The notes under the pieces were generated by a model. The model worked only from the letters and a program-made list of their open reading frames with translations, did not search any database and was not told the origin of the DNA. DNA of 64,000 nt from Prolixibacteraceae bacterium (GTDB taxonomy: Bacteria; Bacteroidota; Bacteroidia; Bacteroidales; Prolixibacteraceae). Shown here in pieces: positions 1 through 8,701 of this stretch. The translations under genes and the position numbers were made by a program. Within the stretch, counting starts at the first letter, position 1; the number at the start of each line of letters is the position of its first letter. The DNA lies in the NCBI GenBank assembly GCA_019163175.1, contig JAFLKN010000016.1:1-64000 (forward strand), written 5' to 3'.

Positions 1-812
1 CCGATCTTTCAAAAGAAAAGGGAGTGACTGAGCTGACTGAAAATGATAGTCTTTACACCTTAAAAGCATCCGGAATTGCAGTGACCTTCAGTAAAAAAGA
101 CGGCAAAATCCGTAAGGTTGCCAATGATTTGGGCTTGCCGCTTCCGTTCAGTAACGGGCCAGTTTTGGTGAGTGGAAATGCCAAATTGGAAAGTATTAAG
201 CCAGTAAAAGCAGATAAAAGCTATACGTTGGAAATGAGTTATTCCGGTGATATGAAAAAGGTAATCTGGACCATGTTTAGCAGTGGCTGGCTGGCGATGG
301 ATTACGAATATCAGGTAGCAGGCGAGCAGAAATTTACGGGTATCAGCTTCGATTTTCCTGAGTCGGATGTGATTGGCGCCAAATGGTTGGGTAAGGGGCC
401 GTCGCATGTGTGGAAAAACCGCACAGCAGGTGGTTTGCTCGATGTGTATCAGCGCATGTACAACAATCGTCTGCCTGCTGATAACAGTTGGGGACTGCCT
501 CAGTTCAAAGGCTATTTTCCCGAAGTTTCGTGGATGGAATTCAATACCGTTGATGGCAAATTTACTGTGGTTGCACAGGAAGACGATCTGTTTGTGCGTC
601 TGTTCAATTTTTATGGTATTTCAGGCCCGAAGAATTATCCGGAATTGCCTGTTGGCGACATTTCGTTTCTGGATGCTATTCCTCCCGTTGGGACTAAGTT
701 GGCAATGGGCATCAGCAACGATACCTGGAACCTGGGCCCAATGGGCGAACTCAATAAAATGGACAAACCCGTAAAAAGGACGCTGTATTTTTATTTTGGA
801 CTATTGAATTGA
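1..812 (+). CDS. C-terminal part of a GH2-type beta-galactosidase-like enzyme (5' end outside window)
   Basis: The reading frame is open from base 3, before the first possible internal start, so this is the 3' end of a longer gene. The visible ~270 residues look like the C-terminal beta-sandwich of LacZ-type GH2 enzymes, with the segment KWLGKGPSHVW resembling the beta-galactosidase 'YLGRGPHE' substrate-entry loop. The GH2 catalytic barrel would lie upstream. The neighbours (propeller glycosidase, CE12, GH105) suggest removal of galactose side chains from pectin. Assignment to GH2 is inferred from this domain alone; another large beta-sandwich glycosidase is possible. Confidence 0.6.
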   Translation, partial: DLSKEKGVTELTENDSLYTLKASGIAVTFSKKDGKIRKVANDLGLPLPFSNGPVLVSGNAKLESIKPVKADKSYTLEMSYSGDMKKVIWTMFSSGWLAMDYEYQVAGEQKFTGISFDFPESDVIGAKWLGKGPSHVWKNRTAGGLLDVYQRMYNNRLPADNSWGLPQFKGYFPEVSWMEFNTVDGKFTVVAQEDDLFVRLFNFYGISGPKNYPELPVGDISFLDAIPPVGTKLAMGISNDTWNLGPMGELNKMDKPVKRTLYFYFGLLN

Positions 813-825
813 TACCATACCGTCA

Positions 826-846
826 GACTTCGGCGTGAGCTCAGTC
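826..846. repeat. Small palindromic repeat, TTCG...GAGCTC type
   Basis: GACT and AGTC arms enclose a core TTCGGCGTGAGCTC. This core resembles the TTCGACAAGCTC cores found at 36457, 58529, 58772 and 60079 in the mobile element. It lies in the gap downstream of the GH2-like gene. Confidence 0.5.
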
Positions 847-906
847 GAACGCTAAAGCAGACGGCAAAGAATATCGCTCTGAAGATTAGTTGTACAATAT
901 CCTTTG

Positions 907-926
907 CCGTTGCCTTTAGGCAACGG
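907..926. repeat. 9-bp inverted repeat
   Basis: Perfect arms CCGTTGCCT / AGGCAACGG with a 2-base loop, in the 190-base gap before the propeller glycosidase. There is no clean T tract directly after it, so it is more likely an intergenic palindrome than a terminator. Confidence 0.5.
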
Positions 927-1002
927 ACATGTAAAAAAAAACAAGGCGCATCTGCAATTGATGTTTGAAACTAAATGCTGTATGCGCCGCAACGAAAATG
1001 CA

Positions 1003-2091
1003 ATGACATCGAGACGAAAATTTATTCAGAATAGTTTATTTGCCGGAGGCGCTTTATTAGCTTCCGGAATGGTTGGTTTTGCAGCTGCTCCTGAAAAAAA
1101 CTACAGCAAAAAAGATATTTCCCGATTTGCCAAACGCCTGAAACCACTTGGCCGAATCCTTGAACTGGAAGGATATTACGTTTGGGGAACCAGTCCGATT
1201 GTGGCGCCCGACGGAAAAATTCACGTGTTTTTTTCGCGCTGGGATGCCAAAAAGGGAATGGGTGGCTGGATCAACGCTTCGGAAATTGCTCATGCTGTTG
1301 CCGATAAACCAGAAGGACCGTATTCTAACATTGAAACAATTCTTGCACCTCGTGGCGATGGGTTTTTTGACGGGACCACCTGCCACAATCCGCACATTCA
1401 GTTTGTTGATGGGAAGTATTGTCTGTTTTACATCGGAAATTCGAACAAAAAGACCGATACCAAACGAATCGGTATGGCAACTGCTGATTCGCTTTCCGGT
1501 CCATGGAAGCGCCCCGACAAACCTTTGCTGGAAGTGAGTTCAACCGGTTCGTGGGATGACCATTGTACTTCGAACCCCGCATTTCTGAAACATCCCAACG
1601 GGCAATACTGGCTGTACTACAAATCGTGGAATACCGAGGAATATGAGCATCCGGTTGACCCGGCTATTCGTGGAAATCGCAAATATGGACTAGCCATTTC
1701 GGATAAACTGGAAGGACCATACATTAAATACTCCGGAAACCCGATTTTGGATTATTCGAAATTCGGAAATAACCGACAACTGGAAGATGGCAATGTATTT
1801 ATGGAGAACGGTCGGTATTTCATGCTGGCGCGCGACATGGGACGTTTCGATCATGAGCTTGGGATTATTCTCGAATCGAAAGACGGCATTCAATGGTCGG
1901 AACCGAAGATCAGTTATTTTGGCTACAGTCGTTATCTGCAACAGCCGCCTGCACCGTCGCATCTGAAGAAATACGGTCGGTTCGAGCGTCCGCAGATATT
2001 GATGCAAAACGGGCATCCAACGCATTTATTTGTGGCGACGCAAGGCGGAAAATACATGACTTCGTCAGCTTTTGTATTTGAAGTAAAGTGA
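1003..2091 (+). CDS. Tat-exported five-bladed beta-propeller glycoside hydrolase (GH43/GH117-like superfamily)
   Basis: The 362-residue product starts at the ATG that directly precedes the twin-arginine signal SRRKFIQ plus a hydrophobic stretch (residues 2-28). Longer in-frame starts upstream would bury that signal. The rest is blade-like repeats of the GH43/GH32/GH117 kind: GTSPIVAPDGKIHVFFS, CHNPHIQFVDGKYCLFY, SNPAFLKHPNGQYWLYY and EDGNVFMENGRYFML. Each has the family's DGKY/NGQY pattern, and acidic residues lie at blade starts. Its place between a GH2-like gene and pectin esterase/hydrolase genes suggests removal of pectin side-chain sugars. The exact GH family and the substrate are not clear from sequence alone. 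Confidence 0.65.
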   Translation: MTSRRKFIQNSLFAGGALLASGMVGFAAAPEKNYSKKDISRFAKRLKPLGRILELEGYYVWGTSPIVAPDGKIHVFFSRWDAKKGMGGWINASEIAHAVADKPEGPYSNIETILAPRGDGFFDGTTCHNPHIQFVDGKYCLFYIGNSNKKTDTKRIGMATADSLSGPWKRPDKPLLEVSSTGSWDDHCTSNPAFLKHPNGQYWLYYKSWNTEEYEHPVDPAIRGNRKYGLAISDKLEGPYIKYSGNPILDYSKFGNNRQLEDGNVFMENGRYFMLARDMGRFDHELGIILESKDGIQWSEPKISYFGYSRYLQQPPAPSHLKKYGRFERPQILMQNGHPTHLFVATQGGKYMTSSAFVFEVK

Positions 2092-2096
2092 ATTAA

Positions 2097-2165
2097 ATGA
2101 ACCACATAGGCACGGTAGAACACATAGTCGTTAATCCCTCTGTGAAATTTGGTGATCTCTTTGGT
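2097..2165. repeat. Degenerate ACCACATAGG-type intergenic repeat
   Basis: The gap between two plus-strand genes holds a segment beginning ATGAACCACATAGG. The same segment begins the gap at 3483, and a related ACCACAAGG...CTTCGTGG version lies at 5687-5773. No ORF or hairpin of note. Confidence 0.5.
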
Positions 2166-2179
2166 AAATATTCAATAAC

Positions 2180-3481
2180 ATGAGAAAATACTTTTTATTA
2201 TTCTTTATTTGCACCGCTCTTGTCGGCTTTTCCAAACAAAAATCAACCATTTACCAGTTCGAGTTTGGTTCAGGAAAGGTAAAAAAAGGCTGGACACAGA
2301 TAACTCCATCATCGGTTTATTCGGCTGAAAAAGGCTTTGGACTGTTCCCTTCCGGAGAATTTGAGGCTGGAAAAACTGCTGATTTTTTGTGCAGTAAAAA
2401 ACCTTTTTATTTTGTGGTTAACCTTCCGGAAGGGCATTACCGGGTAATTTTAACGCTGGGAGGTTCTGCTGAAGGTTCGTCAACCACAGTCAAAGCTGAG
2501 TCGCGCCGGTTGATGCTCGAAAACGTGAAGACAGCTTCCGGAAAAACCGTTCAAAAAACAATCGTGGTGGATGTCCGTACTCCAAAAATCAACGATCAGG
2601 AACAAATTAAACTGAAGGAGCGCGAGCTGAATTACCTGAACTGGGACGACAAACTGACCCTCGAATTCAATGGTGAACATCCGTGTGTGGCAGCGATTGA
2701 AATTCAGAAAGCCGATGAACTGCCAACGATTTTTCTGGCCGGAAACTCCACGGTGACTGATCAGGAAAACGAGCCATGGGCTTCGTGGGGACAAATGTTT
2801 CCGAATTTTCTGAAACCTGAAATTGTAGTAGCCAATTATGCAGAATCGGGCGAAACGCTGCTGGCATTCAAACGTGAAAATAGACTGCAAAAGATTTTGA
2901 GCCAAATGAAGCCTGGCGATTACCTGTTTATGGAATTTGCGCACAACGACCAGAAACCCGGTGGAAATCATCTGGATGCCATGACAACTTACAAAAACGA
3001 ACTGAAATATTACATGTCGGAAGCTAGGAAAAAAGGCGGAAATCCGGTGCTGGTAAGCTCCACAAACCGGCGGCGTTTCGATGAAAACGGAAAAATCATC
3101 AATACACTGGAAGAATTTCCGGAGGCTATGCGGCAACTGACCAAAGAACTCAACGTTCCGCTAATCGATCTGAATGCGATGAGCAAAGCCTTTTACGAAG
3201 CTTTGGGACCCGAACTTTCGAAAAAAGCGTTTGTACACTATCCGGCCAACAGCTATCAGGGGCAAGACAAACCGCTGGCCGACGATACACATTTTAATCC
3301 GTATGGAGCCTACGAACTGGCCAAATGTGTGACTATGGCTATCCGTATCGCCATTCCTGATCTGGCCGGATACATCCGCGCAGATTGGCGAGGTTTCAAT
3401 CCGGGAAAACCTGATCCGGTTTCGGAGTTCCACTGGTACGAAAGCCCGTCGGTGAATTTGATAAAACCTGAAGGAAATTAA
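2180..3481 (+). CDS. Rhamnogalacturonan acetylesterase (CE12, SGNH/GDSL hydrolase)
   Basis: Secreted 433-residue esterase that removes acetyl groups from rhamnogalacturonan so that lyases and glycosidases can act. A Sec signal peptide covers about residues 1-18. Residues ~20-175 form a beta-rich, galactose-binding-like N-terminal domain. The SGNH domain follows: LAGNSTVTD with nucleophile Ser190, the conserved Gly block around 222-224, HND with Asn256, and DDTHF with the Asp/His pair at 368-371. This order matches CE12 proteins such as YesT/RhgT. It is followed 235 bases later by a GH105 gene on the same strand, which supports an RG-I role. Confidence 0.85.
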   Translation: MRKYFLLFFICTALVGFSKQKSTIYQFEFGSGKVKKGWTQITPSSVYSAEKGFGLFPSGEFEAGKTADFLCSKKPFYFVVNLPEGHYRVILTLGGSAEGSSTTVKAESRRLMLENVKTASGKTVQKTIVVDVRTPKINDQEQIKLKERELNYLNWDDKLTLEFNGEHPCVAAIEIQKADELPTIFLAGNSTVTDQENEPWASWGQMFPNFLKPEIVVANYAESGETLLAFKRENRLQKILSQMKPGDYLFMEFAHNDQKPGGNHLDAMTTYKNELKYYMSEARKKGGNPVLVSSTNRRRFDENGKIINTLEEFPEAMRQLTKELNVPLIDLNAMSKAFYEALGPELSKKAFVHYPANSYQGQDKPLADDTHFNPYGAYELAKCVTMAIRIAIPDLAGYIRADWRGFNPGKPDPVSEFHWYESPSVNLIKPEGN

Positions 3482-3482
3482 T

Positions 3483-3535
3483 ATGAACCACATAGGCCAC
3501 ATAGGAATTTAGAATTTTGCCTTGTGAGAAACTGT
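3483..3535. repeat. Second ACCACATAGG-type repeat
   Basis: Starts ATGAACCACATAGGCC, nearly the same as the segment at 2097. Both copies lie directly after a stop codon in the same pectin cluster. Confidence 0.45.
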
Positions 3536-3567
3536 GTTATTACCCTAGCGGGGTTAAATGTTAATAG

Positions 3568-3587
3568 CCCCCGGTTTTAACCGGGGG
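3568..3587. repeat. Perfect GC-rich hairpin
   Basis: Arms CCCCCGGTT / AACCGGGGG with a TT loop. It sits between the CE12 and GH105 genes. It resembles the hairpin units packed between cysD and cysN in this window and is probably one of the same class of Bacteroidota intergenic palindromes. No T tract follows. Confidence 0.55.
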
Positions 3588-3716
3588 TATAAGAATTAGA
3601 GCCAATGCCGTCCACTGGAAAGTGTTCAAAAAAGAGTTGAAGTTCTTTTGGACGGAATAGAGTGAATCTAAAAATGGCGGAAAAGAAATTACAAATCACA
3701 TATAAACTCAAATTCA

Positions 3717-4832
3717 ATGAAAAAAGTAACACTAATCATGGCTCTGCTGATTATCTCGACAGGGCTTTCCAGCGCACAGCAGCTTCCGGCAAAAAAGGAA
3801 ATCATGGAAAAAATGGTGCTCACCAATGCCTATTTCATGAAGAAATGGCCCGACACCGGTAAAACAATTATCACCAACAAGGAGCGCCCAAGCAACATCT
3901 GGACTCGCGCCGTTTATTACGAAGGACTGATGGCACTGTACTCAGTCAATCCGGATAAAACCTATTACGACTATGCGATGTCGTGGGGCGAAGCTCACAA
4001 ATGGGGATTGAATGGCGGCGTGAAAACCCGCAATGCCGACAATCAGTGTTGCGGCCAGACTTACCTCGATTTGTACGAAAAGGAAAAGAAACCGGAAATT
4101 ATTAAAGACCTGAAGGAATCGATTGACCTGATGATTGCTTCGGACAAAATTGATGACTGGACCTGGATTGATGCCCTGCAAATGGCGATGCCTGTGTATG
4201 CCAAATTGGGGCAGATTACCGGTGACAAGAAATATTCGGAACGGATGTACCAAATGTACATGGATTCGAAGGTTCGTCAGGGTTTTTACAATCCGGCAGA
4301 TGGTTTGTGGTGGCGCGACAAGGATTTTCGCCCTCCGTACAAAGAGCCCAATGGCGAAGATTGCTACTGGTCGCGCGGAAATGGTTGGGTAGTGGCTGCG
4401 CTTGTGCGGGTGATGGAAATTGCGCCGAAAGACCCGCACTATAAGGAATACAAAAAGACTTATATGGCTATGATGAAAGCTTTGTTGCCAATTCAGCGGG
4501 CTGATGGTTTCTGGAACGCCAGTTTGCACGACCCAACCAACTTTGGCGGTAAGGAAACCTCGGGTACAGGTTTATTCGTTTATGGAATGGCCTGGGGCGT
4601 AAACAACGGCTTGCTGAGCGCAAAAAAATATTTACCCGCAATTACCAAAGGCTGGAACGCCATGGCCAACGAAGCTGTTCACGCCGATGGCTTTTTAGGT
4701 TTTACACAGGGAACCGGAAAACAACCTTCGGATGGGCAGCCAGTAACCTATGACAGCAAACCCGACTTTGAAGATTACGGCCTTGGCTGTTTCCTGCTGG
4801 CCGGTAGCGAAGTGTGGAAAATAGCTAAGTAA
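3717..4832 (+). CDS. Unsaturated rhamnogalacturonyl hydrolase (GH105, YteR-like)
   Basis: The 371-residue product has a Sec signal (MKKVTLIMALLIISTGLSSA) and is therefore probably periplasmic. It then shows the (alpha/alpha)6-barrel pattern of GH88/GH105: TRAVYYEGLMALY, NADNQCCGQTYLDLY, DDWTWIDALQMAMPVYAKL (with the acidic WxD motif), CYWSRGNGWVVAALVRV and GTGLFVYGMAWGV. These enzymes hydrolyse the unsaturated galacturonyl residue left at the end of RG oligosaccharides by RG lyases. Length and motif order match the family. A strong terminator follows directly, so this gene closes the transcription unit. Confidence 0.88.
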   Translation: MKKVTLIMALLIISTGLSSAQQLPAKKEIMEKMVLTNAYFMKKWPDTGKTIITNKERPSNIWTRAVYYEGLMALYSVNPDKTYYDYAMSWGEAHKWGLNGGVKTRNADNQCCGQTYLDLYEKEKKPEIIKDLKESIDLMIASDKIDDWTWIDALQMAMPVYAKLGQITGDKKYSERMYQMYMDSKVRQGFYNPADGLWWRDKDFRPPYKEPNGEDCYWSRGNGWVVAALVRVMEIAPKDPHYKEYKKTYMAMMKALLPIQRADGFWNASLHDPTNFGGKETSGTGLFVYGMAWGVNNGLLSAKKYLPAITKGWNAMANEAVHADGFLGFTQGTGKQPSDGQPVTYDSKPDFEDYGLGCFLLAGSEVWKIAK

Positions 4833-4840
4833 AACAGTTT

Positions 4841-4895
4841 CTCCTGAAACCAATAAAACCCGGTCAATCCGACCGGGTTTTATTGGTTTCAGGAG
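4841..4895 (+). terminator. Rho-independent terminator with a perfect 25-bp stem
   Basis: Arms 4841-4865 and 4871-4895 are perfect reverse complements of 25 bases with loop AATCC. They include AAAACCCGGTC / GACCGGGTTTT. Both strands carry T-rich flanks inside the stem, so it can act in both directions after the GH105 gene. Confidence 0.85.
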
Positions 4896-4984
4896 TTTAA
4901 ACAGACTAGTTGATATGCAGCCTGAGCGGAAAGATACATACTGAAAACCACAGCTTGCCAGGATTACAAATCCCTTACTAAAAA

Positions 4985-5005
4985 GTGCTGATTACAAATC
5001 AGCAC
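4985..5005. repeat. 9-bp inverted repeat in a gene-free gap
   Basis: Arms GTGCTGATT / AATCAGCAC around ACA. Just upstream lies GATTACAAATCCC, which repeats part of it, so the 4896-5113 gap seems to hold remains of a palindromic repeat. Nothing else is seen there. Confidence 0.5.
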
Positions 5006-5113
5006 TAGCGACTGCCAACTTTTGGACATATCCGGAAAAGCAGGGTTTTGACTGTAATTATGTCAAAATTGCTGTTATTTGGGTAATTCTTTTAGTATCG
5101 TTATCAAACATTT

Positions 5114-5530
5114 TTAAGCTATAAGTTCGTCATTCATTTTTAAAATAATACTTTTCCAATAAGTTCTCATCTCTTCCTGTTTTTCAATTTCAAAAAAACC
5201 TGTTTGATGAAAAACTACAGATGCTCTGCCTTTGCGATTGGTAACACGAAGTTCAATAGTTGATAATTTCTCCCAATGTTTTGGCTTCCATTTCAGCCGT
5301 AAATGGCAATTTGGTATAAACACCGTTAATTTTCCTTCAATTCCTTCGTCAGTTGTAAATGGTTTTTGAATTTCAAAGTCGTCTATCGACATTGTACCCA
5401 ACCAAACAGCAATACCTTTTTCCGACAATAGAAATTCCCACATCGTTTCTGTGCTTACAGAAAAAACTTTGCTAATAGAAACTTGAAAGCCTAAGTCCTT
5501 TATTTTTACAGTTTTTTCAAATACGTTCAT
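5114..5530 (-). CDS. SRPBCC / AHSA1-domain protein
   Basis: 138 residues with the START-like AHSA1 pattern: ISKVFSVSTETMWEFLLSEKGIAVWLG at the N-terminus, a beta-rich centre with LKWKPKHWEKLSTIELRV, and a C-terminal helix FEIEKQEEMRTYWKSIILKMND. Such proteins form a hydrophobic ligand cavity and have no defined role here. It is a lone minus-strand gene flanked by plus-strand carbohydrate genes. Its upstream leader (about 5590-5680) is shared with that of the AT-rich operon ending at 11708, which suggests that both arrived by similar means. Confidence 0.75.
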   Translation of the reverse strand: MNVFEKTVKIKDLGFQVSISKVFSVSTETMWEFLLSEKGIAVWLGTMSIDDFEIQKPFTTDEGIEGKLTVFIPNCHLRLKWKPKHWEKLSTIELRVTNRKGRASVVFHQTGFFEIEKQEEMRTYWKSIILKMNDELIA

Positions 5531-5589
5531 TTTTCAAATTTACTATGATTTTTTGAGTTATTTGTAAAGCGTCTAGGTGTCTTTTAAAA

Positions 5590-5680
5590 TTGGCCATAAC
5601 TACTAACCTCACTAAATATATGCTACCTTTTTGAAACATTATTGATAATTACAAACTTTATTTAACTGATTTTGTGGATA
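5590..5680 (-). repeat. Leader repeat, copy A (upstream of the SRPBCC gene)
   Basis: Read on the minus strand, it contains CAAAAAGGTAGCATATATTT followed by GGTTAGTAGTTATGGCCAA. This matches copy B at 11728-11805 in order and spacing. It includes a -7-like TATATTTA box. Confidence 0.55.
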
Positions 5681-5686
5681 ATATTA

Positions 5687-5773
5687 ACCACAAGGAGCTC
5701 AAATTGAAAACACGAAGTATCCTTGTTAATTCTTTGTGTAACTTGGTGAAACCTTCGTGTTCTTCGTGGTTTC
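5687..5773. repeat. ACCACAAGG...CTTCGTGG intergenic repeat
   Basis: A segment starting ACCACAAGGAGC and ending CCTTCGTGTTCTTCGTGGT has partly complementary ends. It is a third, longer relative of the ACCACATAGG segments at 2097 and 3483. The 298-base gap 5531-5828 holds only this, leader copy A and a promoter. Confidence 0.45.
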
Positions 5774-5799
5774 AAAACCTAATGTATCTATAAAAAACT

Positions 5800-5807
5800 T
5801 ATTTTTG
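5800..5807 (+). promoter_or_regulatory. Candidate -7 box (TATTTTTG) for the CE7 esterase gene
   Basis: TATTTTTG fits the Bacteroidota TAnnTTTG consensus, 21 bases before the ATG. No good -33 TTTG is seen at the usual distance, so the call is tentative. Confidence 0.4.
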
Positions 5808-5828
5808 AACAAACTTAATCACTAAATC

Positions 5829-7136
5829 ATGAGACTTAAAAACTTACGAACTTCACTGTTGCTGGGCTTTGTGCTGAGCTCTTTTCTTTTGTCAGCACAG
5901 CCCATCGAACGGCTGGTCAAAATTGTGGTCACTCCCGATCATGCAAACTGGGTATATAAACCCGGCGAAAAGGCCAGTTTCCAGGTGGCTGTGATGAAAA
6001 ACAGTGAACTAATCCCGAATGTAAAAATCAAATACGAATTCGGCCCAGAGCAGATGACACCGAACAAACGCGATTCGGCAGTGTTGAAAGATGGTCAGTT
6101 GAAGATCGAAGCCGGAACACTGAAAGATGCCGGTTTCCTTCGCTGCAAAGTTTCGGCGGTGGTCGATGGTGTCCGGTACGAAAACTTGGCTACGGCAGCT
6201 TATGCGCCAGATCTGATTAAGCCAACCACCACCTTGCCAGCCGATTTTGTGCAGTTTTGGGACAAAGCCAAAGCCGATGCCGCCAAAGTTCCGATGGACG
6301 TAAAGCTGACTTTGCTGCCCGATCGCTGCACAGAAAAAGTAAATGTGTATCATGCCAATATTCAGAATTACCGGGTTGGATCGCGCATGTACGGAATTTT
6401 ATGTGTGCCGAAAAAGGCTGGCAAATATCCGGCAGTGTTGAAAGTTCCGGGTGCCGGAGTGCGTGCTTACGGTGGCGATATTGCCTTAGCAGAAAATGGG
6501 ATCATCACGTTCGAAATTGGCATTCACGGCATTTCGGTTATTATGGATCCGTCGGTTTACCTCGATTTGGGCAAAACTACACTCGATGGCTACCCGTACT
6601 TTAACCTCGATGACCGCGACCGCTATTACTACAAACGGGTTTATCTGGGCTGCGTCCGCGCTATCGACTTCATCTATTCGCTTCCCGAGTTCGACGGATC
6701 AACTTTGGCCGTTACTGGTGGAAGTCAGGGTGGAGCTTTGTCAATTGTTACTGCCGGACTGGATTCGCGCATCAAATATCTGGCTGCTTTGTATCCGGCT
6801 CTTTGCGATGTAACCGGCTATCTGAACGGTCGGGCAGGTGGCTGGCCACACATGTTTAACGACTGGAATAAAGCATTCAATGCAAAACCTGATAAAATCG
6901 AAACCTCGAAATATTACGATGTCGTAAATTTTGCCCGTCAGGTGAAAGCACCCGGCTATTACACCTGGGGTTACAACGATGTGACTTGTCCGCCAACGTC
7001 GATGTATTCGGCTTACAATGTTATTCAGGCGCCTAAAGAATTAACCATTTACGAAGAAACCGGTCACTGGACCTATCCGGAACAAAACGAAAAACTTCGC
7101 AACTGGCTGGTCGGAAAGTTGCTTGGAACGAAATAA
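5829..7136 (+). CDS. Acetylxylan esterase / cephalosporin-C deacetylase family (CE7, AXE1)
   Basis: 435 residues with a Sec signal (1-23, ending LLSAQ). A ~100-residue Ig-like N-terminal domain (about 28-125) precedes the AXE1 alpha/beta hydrolase domain. The triad is visible: Ser299 in GGSQGG, Asp384 in WGYNDVTCPP and His413 in TGHWTYPEQ. The family removes acetyl groups from xylan-type and other small acetylated saccharides. With CE12 and GH105 upstream, it probably completes deacetylation of plant cell-wall oligosaccharides in the periplasm. It is transcribed alone, with its own candidate promoter and a terminator at 7161. Confidence 0.85.
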   Translation: MRLKNLRTSLLLGFVLSSFLLSAQPIERLVKIVVTPDHANWVYKPGEKASFQVAVMKNSELIPNVKIKYEFGPEQMTPNKRDSAVLKDGQLKIEAGTLKDAGFLRCKVSAVVDGVRYENLATAAYAPDLIKPTTTLPADFVQFWDKAKADAAKVPMDVKLTLLPDRCTEKVNVYHANIQNYRVGSRMYGILCVPKKAGKYPAVLKVPGAGVRAYGGDIALAENGIITFEIGIHGISVIMDPSVYLDLGKTTLDGYPYFNLDDRDRYYYKRVYLGCVRAIDFIYSLPEFDGSTLAVTGGSQGGALSIVTAGLDSRIKYLAALYPALCDVTGYLNGRAGGWPHMFNDWNKAFNAKPDKIETSKYYDVVNFARQVKAPGYYTWGYNDVTCPPTSMYSAYNVIQAPKELTIYEETGHWTYPEQNEKLRNWLVGKLLGTK

Positions 7137-7160
7137 AGAAGGAACATTTAAATTACGAAC

Positions 7161-7185
7161 AAGCCCGGCTGAATTGGCCGGGTTT
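7161..7185 (+). terminator. Terminator after the CE7 esterase gene
   Basis: Arms AAGCCCGGC / GCCGGGTTT (one G-U pair), followed by GCTTTTT. Confidence 0.75.
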
Positions 7186-7261
7186 GCTTTTTCGCAATGT
7201 TTTTATCCTTGAACATTAATCTTTCCCCGCGTGTTTTGGTAAAAAATAAAAACGAACGAAC

Positions 7262-7651
7262 ATGTTTACAATTGCACAGATTAAAGAAGCCCACGCACGT
7301 GTAAAAAGTGGAGCCGACTTTCCGAAGTATGTTCAGGATTTAATTGAATTAGGGATTTTGAGCTACGATCTCGTAGTAAGTGATGGCCATGCCGAATACC
7401 GCGGAAAGGATGACTACGAGATCAAATCGGAAGCTAACTATGCCAGCCAGCAAGTTGCTAATGAAATTGATACAGAGAAATTTAAGCATTACCTGAAAAT
7501 TCATCAGCAGGGTCAAACCGATTATTTTACGTTTTGCGAACATGCCGCCGAAACCGGTGTTGAACGCTGGACTGTTGATCACCAAAAAAAGACTTGCACC
7601 TATTACGACAGTGCTGGAAATGAAATGTTGACGGAGAAAATTCCGGGATAA
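7262..7651 (+). CDS. DUF1398 family protein
   Basis: A 129-residue cytoplasmic protein without signal or membrane segment. The start FTIAQIKEAHARVKSGADFPKY, the centre ELGILSYDLVVSDGHAEYRG and the end TFCEHAAETGVERWTVD...TCTYYDSAGN match the DUF1398 family (about 130 residues). Members have no proven function. The gene lies alone between the CE7 terminator and an aldo/keto reductase that has its own promoter. Confidence 0.75.
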   Translation: MFTIAQIKEAHARVKSGADFPKYVQDLIELGILSYDLVVSDGHAEYRGKDDYEIKSEANYASQQVANEIDTEKFKHYLKIHQQGQTDYFTFCEHAAETGVERWTVDHQKKTCTYYDSAGNEMLTEKIPG

Positions 7652-7655
7652 AGAA

Positions 7656-7684
7656 TTGAAAATCGTAATTCTGGTTTAGCTTTG
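7656..7684 (+). promoter_or_regulatory. Bacteroidota-type promoter for the aldo/keto reductase gene
   Basis: TTG (7656-7658), an 18-base spacer and TAGCTTTG (7677-7684) match the -33/-7 pattern used by the primary sigma factor of this phylum. Transcription would start about 15 bases before the ATG. Confidence 0.6.
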
Positions 7685-7706
7685 ATTCAACCAGTTAAAA
7701 CAAAGC

Positions 7707-8690
7707 GTGATGAAATACAGAAATTTTGGGAATACCGGAGAACAACTTTCGGCAATTGGTCTGGGATGTATGGGAATGAGCCATGCCTATGGTGAAAAGA
7801 ATGACATTGAATCGATTGAAACTTTGCATCTGGCTCTTGATTTGGGGATTAATTTCTGGGACACTGCTGATTTTTACGGAAATGGCGTGAATGAGGAATT
7901 GATCTCGAAAGTGTTGGCACCCTACCGCAACAAGATTTTTATTGCCACCAAGTTCGGATTCAAGCCTAATGCCTCAAATGTATTTGAACTCGACTGCTCC
8001 CCAGCTTATCTGAAAGCCGCCGTTGAGGCCAGTTTGCGAAGATTAAAGATTGAAACAATCGACCTCATTTACGCGCACCGCATCGATCCGAAAGTTCCGG
8101 TCGAAGAAACAGTTGGCGCTATGAGTAAACTGGTAATGGAAGGGAAAGTGCGTTATCTAGGTTTATCCGAAGCATCTGCTGAATCGATCAGGAAAGCACA
8201 TGCCGTGCATCCGATTTCGGCGCTTCAAAGCGAATACTCACTTTTAACCCGTGATGTGGAAACTGAAATCTTACCGGTTTGCACGGAGCTGAACATTACT
8301 TTTGTCCCATTTAGTCCGCTTGCGCGTGGTTTGGTAACCAATACACTTGATTTAAAAGACTTGGGAGAAGGTGATTTCAGAAAGAACCTGCCGCGTTTTA
8401 CCGAAACCTATTGGGAAAACAACAGCAAGTTGGCCAAGGCTTTTGCTGAAATGGCTTTTGGTTTGAATTGCACGCCCGCGCAACTTGCTCTTGCCTGGGT
8501 AATGGCTCAGGGCGATAACATTATTCCTATTCCGGGGACTAAACGAAGAAAATATTTACTCGACAATGCTGGTGCTGTTGATATTAAGCTCTCCATCTCC
8601 GACATTCAGGATATAGAAAACCTGTTGAAACGCTTTCCGGATATTGGAGCCAGGTATGCTGAAAGTATGGCCAGACTGGTGAATAAATAG
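7707..8690 (+). CDS. Aldo/keto reductase
   Basis: A 327-residue cytoplasmic NADPH-dependent oxidoreductase of the AKR superfamily. The N-terminal [25 protein letters not shown] is typical. The catalytic tetrad residues appear as Asp in [10 protein letters not shown] (D and Y), Lys in IATKFGF and His in [10 protein letters not shown]. The C-terminal [19 protein letters not shown] is the nucleotide-binding loop of the YajO/AKR11-13 type. Two adjacent ATGs (7707, 7710) are possible starts. The substrate cannot be told from sequence; members reduce aldehydes and ketosugars. Confidence 0.9.
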   Translation: MMKYRNFGNTGEQLSAIGLGCMGMSHAYGEKNDIESIETLHLALDLGINFWDTADFYGNGVNEELISKVLAPYRNKIFIATKFGFKPNASNVFELDCSPAYLKAAVEASLRRLKIETIDLIYAHRIDPKVPVEETVGAMSKLVMEGKVRYLGLSEASAESIRKAHAVHPISALQSEYSLLTRDVETEILPVCTELNITFVPFSPLARGLVTNTLDLKDLGEGDFRKNLPRFTETYWENNSKLAKAFAEMAFGLNCTPAQLALAWVMAQGDNIIPIPGTKRRKYLLDNAGAVDIKLSISDIQDIENLLKRFPDIGARYAESMARLVNK

Positions 8691-8701
8691 CCTGTTAATT
8701 C

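Noticed and set aside
2480-3136. Long antisense ORF (218 codons) inside the CE12 gene
   Set aside because: It lies fully opposite a well-supported esterase gene and has the low-complexity look of a codon-bias shadow. The same applies to antisense ORFs inside the GH105, tape measure and hsdR genes.
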